A DNA stretch of 12,017 nt, from contig MU647482.1 in NCBI GenBank assembly GCA_026770585.1, forward strand, positions 79,539 to 91,555, given 5' to 3'. This stretch comes from Baffinella frigidus. Taxonomy: Eukaryota > Cryptophyceae > Cryptomonadales > Baffinellaceae. Every line of letters begins with the position of its first letter. Within the stretch, counting starts at the first letter, position 1. Of this stretch, positions 6,826 through 12,017 are shown in pieces. Position numbers and translations under genes: made by a program. The notes beneath the pieces are model-generated. The model had not been told where the DNA came from. It saw nothing but the letters and a program-made list of their open reading frames with translations, and did no database searches.

Positions 6826-6945
6826 CAGGGGTACCTCGCTCATAAGAAACAGCCCCCCCCCTAGGACCCTACAGCAGGACCATGTCTAGGGTCCTATGGT
6901 AGTCCTAGGGGGGTGGGCGTTTCTTATGAGCGAGGTACCCCTGTA
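6824..6945. mobile_element. Family 1 MITE, copy 4
   Basis: A 122 bp full-length element with both termini perfect (CAGGGGTACCTCGCTCATAA and its inverse) and TA on both sides. The interior CTAGGACCCTACAG...CTATGGTAGTCCTAGG can pair along almost its full length. It separates two copies of a 34 bp direct repeat, so it probably inserted at a TA between tandem repeats. Confidence 0.9.
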
Positions 6946-6950
6946 ATGAG

Positions 6951-6984
6951 TCGGGTTTCACGTGAGAACTGGCGCCGTTCCGTA
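6951..6984 (+). repeat. 34 bp direct repeat right of family 1 copy 4
   Basis: Exact copy of 6792-6825. After its terminal TA the sequence continues AAGTGGG, with no transposon. Confidence 0.9.
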
Positions 6985-7033
6985 AAGTGGGCTTCGGAGG
7001 AAACTTCGGCCAGAAATCTGGGTCAAATGTCGG

Positions 7034-7071
7034 TCAATAAGACGTATTTGCCGACAAATACGTCTTATTGA
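7034..7071. repeat. 17 bp perfect hairpin with CCGA loop
   Basis: TCAATAAGACGTATTTG is followed by a four-base loop and its exact reverse complement. The stem is AT-rich. Directly after it, GCTAGAGCTCTAGC at 7083-7096 is a perfect 14 bp palindrome flanked by two copies of GATTTGGT(A/T)CAC. There is no T-run typical of a bacterial terminator, nor would one be expected here. Confidence 0.85.
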
Positions 7072-7146
7072 TTTGGTACACCGCTAGAGCTCTAGCTTGA
7101 TTTGGTTCACAGCACTGGAGCGCTGGTTCAGCGTGTCTCACGCTTG

Positions 7147-7269
7147 TACAGGGGTACCTCGCTCATAAGAAACCAACCACCCCCAGGACCCTACAGTAGG
7201 CCTATGTCTAGGACCCTACGGTGGTCCTAGGGGGGGGGGGCTGTTTCTTATGAGCGAGGTACCCCTGTA
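7147..7269. mobile_element. Family 1 MITE, copy 5
   Basis: A 123 bp element with perfect termini and TA on both sides. The interior is GGACCCTACAGTAGGCC...GGACCCTACGGTGGTCC, and a long G-run precedes the right terminus. Confidence 0.9.
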
Positions 7270-7410
7270 CCGAGCAATTCTTCATTGGAACCACGAAATT
7301 AAATGGAGAGATCTGCGAAGCACACTGTGTGTCTGGACGCAATCAGACGAGAGGCCTTTATTGATGCGTTGGCCCCCATGCACCCCCCTCCGCGAAAACG
7401 CGGATCCCCC
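7270..7410. other. Unassigned spacer between MITEs
   Basis: No gene, RNA or repeat is recognised. A frame starting within the right terminus of copy 5 (Met-Ser-Glu-Val-Pro-Leu-Tyr) runs through it, but its start lies in transposon DNA and the translation resembles nothing I know. Confidence 0.35.
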
Positions 7411-7463
7411 AGTTAGTCGAGAACAAGGTCCTCGACGCTGTAGGAGCCCTCAGGAGGCATACG
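7411..7463 (+). repeat. Empty target site related to MITE copy 6
   Basis: GTTAGTCGAGAACAAGGTCC...GCTG, then a single TA at 7441-7442, then GGAGCCCTCAGGAGGCATAC. The same flanks surround the transposon at 7615-7733: GTGAGTCGAGGACAAGGTCC on its left and GGATCCCTCAGGAGGCATAC on its right, with TA on both sides. This is therefore an unoccupied paralogue of that insertion site. Confidence 0.85.
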
Positions 7464-7567
7464 TACACAAAGGCGTCAGATCTCACATCCACCCCATTCA
7501 ATTCAATTCGCAGAGTTGCTCAAACATGAGGACATACAGCGCTCTTAGGGTGGTCCGAGGCTTACAC
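7464..7567 (+). repeat. ~100 bp inverted repeat, left arm
   Basis: Reads AAGGCGTCAGATCTCACATC onward. Its reverse complement is at 7756-7853, with about 85-90% identity by eye and a small indel in ATTCAATTCAATTCG. The octamer AGGGTGGT near the middle of the outer third keeps the same orientation in both arms although its flanks are inverted. Confidence 0.8.
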
Positions 7568-7614
7568 GGAGAACAAATCACACGGGTGAGTCGAGGACAA
7601 GGTCCTCCACACTG

Positions 7615-7733
7615 TACAGGGGTACCTCGCTCATAAGAAAGCCCACTCCCCCAGGACCACCATAGGGCCCTAGAGGCATAGTCCTACTGTACATGTAGGG
7701 TCCTTGATTTCTTATGAGCGAGGTACCCCTGTA
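7615..7733. mobile_element. Family 1 MITE, copy 6, with matching empty site
   Basis: A 119 bp element with perfect 20 bp termini and TA on both sides. The flanks match the empty site at 7411-7463, which has one TA where this locus has element plus second TA. That comparison shows directly that family 1 was mobile as a unit and duplicates TA on insertion. Confidence 0.95.
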
Positions 7734-7755
7734 GGATCCCTCAGGAGGCATACGC

Positions 7756-7853
7756 ATGTGAGCCTCGTAGGGTGGTACGAGCGCTGTATGTCCGCATGTT
7801 TGATCAACTCTGCGAATTGATGGGGTGGATGTGAGATCTGACGCCTTTCTGTA
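7756..7853 (-). repeat. ~100 bp inverted repeat, right arm
   Basis: Inverted copy of 7464-7567. It ends exactly at the left TA of MITE copy 7. Both arms are preceded, in the same orientation, by CCCTCAGGAGGCATACG, so the inversion breakpoint lies just after that phrase. Confidence 0.8.
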
Positions 7854-8055
7854 CAGGGGTACCTCGCTCATAAGAAACAGCCCCCCTCTAGGACCCTACA
7901 GTAGGACCATGCCTAGGGTCCTATGGTGGTCCTAGGGGGGTGGGTGTGAGGACCGGGTCCGGGATGGGCCCGCCTCAGGGGAAAAGGGCTCCAAGGGTGA
8001 GTCCTATATCGGGGGAAATCCCTATAAGTATTGTAATCCTCGAGGTACCCCTGTA
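7852..8055. mobile_element. Family 1 MITE, copy 7, with internal insertion
   Basis: Left terminus and interior are normal to about 7944. The right terminus is reduced to CTCGAGGTACCCCTG before TA at 8054-8055. Between them lies about 95 bp absent from other copies, which matches the dispersed repeat at 3886-3971 in reverse orientation. The copy is therefore 204 bp, either a nested insertion or a gene-conversion product. Confidence 0.8.
7945..8036 (+). repeat. ~85 bp dispersed repeat nested in MITE copy 7
   Basis: GTGAGGACCGGGTCC...AAGGGCTCCAAGGGTGAG...CCCTATAAGTATTGTAA corresponds to the reverse complement of 3886-3971. It replaces the TTTCTTATGAG part of the host element right terminus. Confidence 0.7.
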
Positions 8056-8148
8056 CCTGTAAGCCTTGCAAAATTGCTCGCTTCTGCCGAGTGCGTTCGA
8101 GGGGTGCCTCGGATACAGGGGTTGCTCGAAAACAAGGGCAACTAGTGT

Positions 8149-8253
8149 GTTTGGAGGGATGAACGGATGATGCAAATCGGCATGTTTGGAGGGATGAACG
8201 GATGATGCAACGGATGATGTTTGGAGGGATGAACGGATGATGCAAATCGGCCT
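8149..8253 (+). repeat. Three 35 bp tandem repeats
   Basis: Units at 8149-8183, 8184-8218 and 8219-8253, each starting GTTTGGAGGGATGAACGGAT. Units 1 and 3 differ only in the last two bases; unit 2 has CAACGGATGAT at its end, itself a repeat of the unit interior. There are no spacers, so this is a minisatellite. Confidence 0.95.
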
Positions 8254-8437
8254 GTGCGTGCACGGGGGTTGCAGGCGGCAGCAGAGCACACCTGGACCGG
8301 CAGGATGTGGCTGGTGGTTTCTCCTGCTGTATGAGGTGTCGATCGTCTGTGCGAACCAACCTTGCTTCCGGGTGAAGCGTCGGGACTCCAGCATCTCCTC
8401 TCCTCCCCCTGCTCTCCAAGCGAACCGATCTCGTCAT
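8254..8437. other. Unassigned spacer
   Basis: No gene is supported. It starts inside the 25 bp segment at 8251-8275 shared in inverse orientation with 6039-6063. Confidence 0.35.
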
Positions 8438-8509
8438 TCTAGGTCCGTGAGGTTCTTCGAGCTCCCAACATAGGTGGACACTGGAACTGGTTCTGCAGAA
8501 AGGCCATGC
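8438..8509 (+). repeat. 79 bp dispersed repeat, copy C
   Basis: TCTAGGTCCGTGAGGTTCTT through AAAGGCCATGC. It lacks the last few bases of the other copies and is the most diverged of the plus-strand copies. Confidence 0.8.
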
Positions 8510-9156
8510 GCGGCTCGGGGAGAGAACCCCGTGCTCGAGCGTTGGTGAAACCAGGAACCATCATGTCTTGAGGGGTGCGGCACGCATCGACCTCCAGGAC
8601 CAAACTAGCTCGCCTCAACTCAAGCCGAGCATGGTGCGAGGTCTGGGCTCTCTTTTTCACGGGTGGTGGATTGGTCGGGCTGGCACTGCCGAGAGCTGTA
8701 GACGATCAAGGTGCACTCGGTCTGCGAGAACCTACATCAATGACGAGGGGTGGATCAACCCCAGAGCATCTACCCCGGAGGGGTTGCCTTGCCTCCCAAG
8801 GGATCCCACAGTGCCTGCGCTTACCCCACGACTATCTCGTGGTTGGAAGCAGCTACATGACGTGTAGGCTCTGCAGTGCAGGCAGCCCTGCTTTAAGACG
8901 CAGGGTTGCTGTGGACTACTGTACGCGGAGCCATGGTGCTGCAGTCTCTGAACGTGTTCACACAGCTCGGTCAGTGCCTATGTCTGGTCACTATTCCTTT
9001 CCCCGCCCTGCCCCGCCCCTGCTTGCTCCGTCACTGTCACCGCAGTTGCTGCTGCTCATGGATGCTCCCGCGTTGCTGCTGCGCGAAGCTTCATCCAGTC
9101 CCAGTCAAGTCCCAGCGTGCACGCCTGATTCAGTGCAGCAGGAACCAAAAACATGA
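8510..9156. other. Unassigned stretch downstream of the alpha-subunit gene
   Basis: A 193-codon frame is open on the plus strand at 8575-9156, overlapping a second open frame at 8906-9247. Neither contains a domain, repeat or targeting signal I recognise. Their third-position GC bias is no stronger than that of the surrounding sequence, so I do not call a gene. An exon of a multi-exon gene cannot be excluded. Confidence 0.4.
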
Positions 9157-9206
9157 GAGCCTCGAGCTGCAGACTCTGCAAGAGCCTCGAGCTGAAGGCT
9201 CTGCAA
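9157..9206 (+). repeat. Two 25 bp tandem repeats
   Basis: GAGCCTCGAGCTGCAGACTC and the next five bases, repeated at 9182-9206 with two adjacent-region differences. It sits directly before the 22 bp triple repeat. Confidence 0.85.
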
Positions 9207-9207
9207 G

Positions 9208-9273
9208 CTCTGCGGTCTGCAGTGAGTGCCTCTGCGGTCTGCAGTGAGTGCCTCTGCGGTCTGCAGTGAGTGC
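9208..9273 (+). repeat. Three perfect 22 bp tandem repeats
   Basis: CTCTGCGGTCTGCAGTGAGT plus GC, repeated exactly at 9208, 9230 and 9252. Perfect identity implies recent expansion. It ends about 45 bp beyond the likely poly(A) signal of the alpha-subunit gene. Confidence 0.95.
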
Positions 9274-9317
9274 TCCAAGGCAGCACAGCACTCAGGAGAA
9301 TCAGCGAGAAACATCTT

Positions 9318-9323
9318 TATTCA
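9318..9323 (-). terminator. Candidate poly(A) signal AATAAA for the alpha-subunit gene
   Basis: TTTATT on the plus strand reads AATAAA on the minus strand, about 130 bases downstream of the stop codon. Position and motif fit a eukaryotic polyadenylation signal. Use of this exact hexamer in this organism is assumed. Confidence 0.5.
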
Positions 9324-9451
9324 CTGTCGCCCGCCACTATGCTTACATACATTATTCCGGATTAGCGCCCCTCGGCGTTTTCCACTAGCGCTGCCAGCAA
9401 GCCCCGCACTGCAGGCGAGACCAACCAGCAACCTCAGAGAGGGTGGTCAGC

Positions 9452-9802
9452 TTACAGCTGGCCGAGGACGCCCTGGAGGACGGCGTCGGCGTTGCCGGCG
9501 ACGACCTTGGACATCTGCACCTTGACGCACATCTTGTCGTCGGCGGAGTTGGACTTGGCGCCAGTGTACTGGTCGGCCTTGGCGGTGCAGCCACCACGGG
9601 CATCGAAGATGGTGATGATCGGGGCGTTGTTGTCCTTCTTCATCGCCGCGGAGGCGCCCGACGTGCGGAGGAGGGGAGCCGCGATGGCGACGGCGCCGGC
9701 GCCCTGGATGGCGGCGCGGCGGCCGGTCGACATCTGCATGGTCGGGGAGAAGGCGGCGGCGGAGCCGATGAAAGCGAGGGCAGCGATCTTCATGGTGAAC
9801 AT
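9452..9802 (-). CDS. Cryptophyte phycobiliprotein alpha-subunit precursor (phycoerythrin/phycocyanin type)
   Basis: A complete, intronless 116-residue precursor of the light-harvesting alpha subunit, which carries one bilin and pairs with the plastid-encoded beta subunit in the thylakoid lumen. Residues 1-18 form a signal peptide (MKIAALAFIGSAAAF), with Phe18 at the expected first position of the plastid transit peptide. Residues 25-52 (STGRRAAIQGAGAVAIAAP to ASA) are a twin-arginine lumen signal with Arg28-Arg29. The mature chain probably starts near Ala53, giving about 64 residues, within the family range. It shows the family signature APIITIFDARGGC, with Cys72 the predicted bilin attachment site, then YTGAK and DDKMCVKV. 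The signature has one more residue before the cysteine than the FDxRGC form I know. Codons end almost wholly in G or C, as expected for high expression. Met4 lies in a better context (ACCATGA) and could be the real start. Whether the complex is phycoerythrin or phycocyanin cannot be told from this chain. Confidence 0.93.
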   Translation of the reverse strand: MFTMKIAALAFIGSAAAFSPTMQMSTGRRAAIQGAGAVAIAAPLLRTSGASAAMKKDNNAPIITIFDARGGCTAKADQYTGAKSNSADDKMCVKVQMSKVVAGNADAVLQGVLGQL

Positions 9803-9860
9803 GTTGTTTGGTTGGTTGTGAGGGCAGAGGATGGAATTCTGCAGGTTTTATGAGCTGTCG
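9803..9860 (-). promoter_or_regulatory. 5' leader and possible core promoter of the alpha-subunit gene
   Basis: Directly upstream of the start, the minus strand reads CACAACCAACCAAACAAC, a C/A-rich leader typical of a strongly translated mRNA. About 45-50 bases upstream is TCATAAAACC, and a TTTTTATGAC further up, either of which could act as a TATA-like element. There is no experimental anchor for the transcription start. Confidence 0.35.
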
Positions 9861-9897
9861 AATAATCTAGTCATAAAAAGTACGCTACTCCCTTAGC

Positions 9898-9952
9898 TGT
9901 GTCCAACACGTCGTAAAATGCGAGCAAATAACAACTTGGAGTGTTGGACACA
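9898..9952. repeat. 12 bp inverted repeat upstream of the alpha-subunit gene
   Basis: TGTGTCCAACAC at 9898-9909 is the exact reverse complement of 9941-9952, with a 31-base interval. It lies about 95-150 bp upstream of the start codon. It could be a two-site regulatory motif, the ends of a small decayed element, or chance. Confidence 0.6.
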
Positions 9953-9998
9953 TCCGTAAGAGAGTCGCGTCATTTTTCTTTGATTTATGACATTTTAA

Positions 9999-10125
9999 TC
10001 CGTAGGGCCCTACGAATCTCCTACTGTAGGAATGTTCAGCATGGGATATTTATCGATTTAAAATATGTACTGGCCCCCGAATCTCCTACCGTAGGAGTTC
10101 GTAGGAATTGGCCCCCCCCTACGGA
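9999..10125. repeat. CTAC-GTAG palindrome cluster
   Basis: CCGTAGGGCCCTACGAATCT at 9999, followed by CCTACTGTAGG, and then a second CGAATCTCCTACCGTAGGAG from 10078 and CCCCTACGG at 10117. These are the same palindromic words that form the cores of both MITE families, without their termini. AT-rich sequence separates the two clusters. Confidence 0.6.
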
Positions 10126-10518
10126 ATATGTAATAAATATCGCAACGTTTCGGGGACATGCCAATTTGTGTTTCAGAGGCGTTAAATGGGGCGTATTTCG
10201 GATGGGGCGTATCGATGGAGGCGTAAGGCTACGGCTCGTATGGTACCCGATATCTACGACCGCCCGACATCCGCTCGAAAGGAGGTGCACGGGGCAATTG
10301 TGTGTGGCTTAGGCAGGGGCCCCACGCAACGGGGTGCTCTGCGGGGGAAACCCAAGGAGGGGGACGCAAATGTGGACCGCGGATCCCCCCACATGGGTAG
10401 TGGCAGTTTCTTGAGTAGGAAAACTCTGGTGCAGTTCCCAGACTTTTTCCTAATCTCGCCTCAATTCTTGCACCGTGCATTTTCACTTTCGAATAAAGTC
10501 AATAAGTGTCAATAAGTG
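10126..10518. other. Unassigned stretch
   Basis: No gene is supported. GGGGCGTAT is repeated at about 10188 and 10204, and AATAAGTG(T/C) is duplicated at about 10501-10519. Open frames on both strands here resemble no known family. Confidence 0.4.
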
Positions 10519-10606
10519 CGTAGATACAACGCTCTCTTGCGCAGAAAGTCGCGTCGGTGAGTCCCGTGCGTGCTCTCTGGCAGGGGCCTTCAGTTTCCAG
10601 ATGGTG
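10519..10606 (+). repeat. ~90 bp dispersed direct repeat, copy 1
   Basis: CGTAGATACAACGCTCTCTT through GGGGCCTTCAGTTTCCAGAT and GGTG matches 11056-11150 with about eight substitutions and a seven-base insertion (ATTCAAG) in copy 2. Spacing is 537 bp. Class unknown. Confidence 0.85.
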
Positions 10607-10965
10607 CCCGATGTTTGGCATCTTCGTCGTTTACTTCATCTGCGCAAATCTTCGGGGAGCATCCCTCGGAGACAGACTGAGCGGGGTATAACATGGACCG
10701 ATCATAGTCTGGTAATGGCACGGGTTAGGCAATAACGGCGAAACCTCTTTAATAAATTCAGTAATCAGTAATCTGAGGTATCCGTGGTTGGAGCTCGTGT
10801 GAGCTTAAGGATGGGATGCCATGGGCCTTCAGCCGACTTGCTTTGTCCTGGTGTTCGGACTGACCAGAAATCGATATCGATACGCTGTCACATGCCCGAT
10901 GAGGATAACCTTTAGCCGGTTTCTGCCGCGATCCTTCTGCACCAGGGGGCCTGATGTGATCCGAA
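10607..10965. other. Unassigned stretch
   Basis: No gene is supported. CAGTAATCAGTAATCTG near 10758 is a short tandem duplication, and ATCGATATCGAT at 10870-10881 is a 12 bp perfect palindrome. Confidence 0.4.
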
Positions 10966-11044
10966 AGGAAGCATGGCCTTTCTGCAGGATAAGTTCCGGT
11001 GCCCGCGTATGTTGGGAGCTCGAAGAACCTTAAGGACCTAAAGG
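10966..11044 (-). repeat. 79 bp dispersed repeat, copy D (minus strand)
   Basis: Reverse-oriented full-length copy, 79 bp as in copies A and B, reading AGGAAGCATGGCC...GGAGCTCGAAGAACC...AAGGACCTAAAGG on the plus strand. It abuts the second copy of the ~90 bp direct repeat at 11056. Confidence 0.85.
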
Positions 11045-11055
11045 ACCTACGAACT

Positions 11056-11150
11056 CGTAGATGCAACGCTCTCTTGGGCAGAATGTCACGTCGGTGCGTC
11101 CCGTGCGAGCTCTCTCGCAGGGGCCTTCAGTTTCCAGATTCAAGATGGTG
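11056..11150 (+). repeat. ~90 bp dispersed direct repeat, copy 2
   Basis: Second copy of 10519-10606. It carries the seven-base ATTCAAG insertion before the final ATGGTG and lies 12 bp to the right of the 79 bp repeat copy D, which is not next to copy 1. Confidence 0.85.
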
Positions 11151-11415
11151 CATTCGCGGGAAGATGGGCCGTGGCTCGAGTGCGCGCCGATCCTCCCCTG
11201 GTCGCTCGAACGAGGCGCGCGTGCACAACTGCGCGAGAGAGGCGTGCCAGAGCACTCTGTCGAACACCGTTTGAGCTCCCGCTTCGGGGCACTGATGAGC
11301 TGCCCCTTGTGACCCCGCTTGGGAGGAGAGAGGCCGATTACTGATTAGGCCGCGCCGGCCAAGGCCCGACACACAAGCGAGAGAGAACTTACCTTCACAC
11401 CCCTGCACACGCGGA
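11151..11415. other. Unassigned stretch
   Basis: GC-rich sequence with no recognised gene or repeat of note. ATTACTGATTAGG near 11337 is the only AT-richer point. Confidence 0.35.
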
Positions 11416-11442
11416 AGGTCCTTTAGGTCCTTTAGGTCCTTT
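11416..11442 (+). repeat. Three 9 bp AGGTCCTTT repeats
   Basis: Three perfect tandem copies of AGGTCCTTT, then TAGGTAGG. This is the same word as the left end of the 79 bp dispersed repeat (CTTTAGGTCCTTTAGG), here without the rest of that repeat, so it may be a solo end. Confidence 0.85.
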
Positions 11443-12017
11443 TAGGTAGGACTTTTGGGGGGAATCTGTTGAAGTTGAGTTCACCTGGCAGTAGTCCTTG
11501 CCAGCTCTCAGCCCTCCGAACAGAGAGTTAAGGGTCTGAAGATCGCAGAATCCTCGAGTTGATTGCAGCTCTCAAACAGGAGTCGCAGCCCTCGCTCGCA
11601 GATCCTGAGGCCTGTCGCAGCTCTCAGGCGCAGCTCTCTTGCGCGAGTCGCAGCTCTCGGTGACAGGGCTCGGAGGAGCATGCACCGCTGCCTCGCAGTT
11701 GCTGGAGAGCAGAGGGGTCGGACTGTCAGGGCCGCACGCTGCTCTGTTCTGTGGAGCGCGCGGGGGGAGGAGGCGGATTGTTCGCGAGTCGCCAACTTGT
11801 ATGGAGGCGCATAGACTCGACCGAGCAGCCAAGTGTGGGGCGTGGATGTAATCACAGGCTCTTGCACAGCCTCCACCTCATGGGGTGAGTGGCTGAGATT
11901 ACTTTGCTGATCCGCTCCACCTCGACAGAGGTTGTGCTCTCTGGACTCCATAGAACAGTGGCTCCAACGTCCCAAGGCGGGTTCGTCCCTGACTAGGTCC
12001 TCACACGCTCGTCTGGG
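11443..12017. other. Unassigned stretch with irregular GCAGCTCTC repeats
   Basis: No gene is supported, although frames stay open on both strands (155 codons on the minus strand at 11508-11975). Between about 11560 and 11660 the word CGCAG(C/A)(T/C)CTC recurs roughly six times at irregular spacing, which explains the open, arginine- and leucine-rich frames on both strands. No further structure is seen to the window end. Confidence 0.45.

Noticed and set aside
6568-6864. Coding exon with the recurring Phe-Phe-Glu-Leu-Pro-Thr peptide
   Set aside because: The peptide follows the 79 bp repeat at unrelated places and on both strands, and the frame ends inside MITE copy 4.
7034-7071. Rho-independent terminator
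   Set aside because: The stem is AT-rich, no T-run follows, no gene is upstream, and the window is eukaryotic nuclear DNA.
8149-8253. CRISPR array
   Set aside because: Three 35 bp units are directly contiguous with no spacers, and the genome is eukaryotic; it is a minisatellite.
8575-9156. 193-codon plus-strand frame as a gene
   Set aside because: No domain, targeting signal or homologous motif is recognisable, and overlapping frames are equally open.
9443-9853. Open frame of 136 codons on the plus strand
   Set aside because: It is the antisense shadow of the alpha-subunit gene; strong GC at third positions of that gene keeps the opposite strand open.
11508-11975. 155-codon minus-strand frame as a gene
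   Set aside because: It runs through irregular GCAGCTCTC repeats that keep several frames open on both strands; the peptide is low-complexity Arg, Ala and Leu.
11970-12000. tRNA T-arm (GGTTCGTCC)
   Set aside because: No matching acceptor, D or anticodon stems could be placed around it.

Overview
The window looks like nuclear DNA of a phycobiliprotein-bearing cryptophyte alga. The one gene I can support, at 9452-9802 on the minus strand, is a complete intronless cryptophyte phycobiliprotein (phycoerythrin/phycocyanin-type) alpha-subunit precursor. This family exists only in cryptophytes and is nuclear-encoded in them. Arabidopsis-type telomere-like heptamers (CCCTAAA and variants) fit a eukaryotic, possibly subtelomeric, location. 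I cannot name the species from sequence alone.

Layout. 1-1400: degenerate dispersed repeats, then G-rich telomere-like heptamer arrays of TGTAGGG type. 1669-2292: three copies of a ~135 bp hairpin-rich repeat plus one inverted fragment. 2358-3161: C-rich telomere-like array, then a strand switch to a GGAGGGT array, then an AAG microsatellite. 3162-4285: non-coding DNA with a perfect 26 bp palindrome, a 160 bp fold-back with almost perfect 70 nt arms, and another TGTAGGG array. 4286-4615: CCCTAAA-type array. 4620-5510: short direct repeats, a MITE fragment and a ~195 bp fold-back. 5569-8055: a dense nest of non-autonomous DNA transposons. Seven copies belong to one ~122 bp palindromic family with TA target duplications, and two full copies plus a fragment belong to a second 104 bp TA-flanked family. 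Two members of a 79 bp dispersed repeat lie among them, and an occupied and an empty version of the same insertion site sit about 170 bp apart. 8149-8253: three 35 bp tandem repeats. 9157-9273: two small minisatellites downstream of the alpha-subunit gene. 9318-9802: the alpha-subunit gene and its likely poly(A) signal. 9898-12017: further dispersed repeats and no supportable gene.

Most of the window is therefore repeat and transposon DNA around a single highly expressed-looking light-harvesting gene. The alpha subunit would be imported across the four plastid membranes, sent to the thylakoid lumen by a twin-arginine signal, given one bilin, and assembled with the plastid-encoded beta subunit. 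No transposase, RNA gene, CRISPR array or second convincing protein gene is visible.
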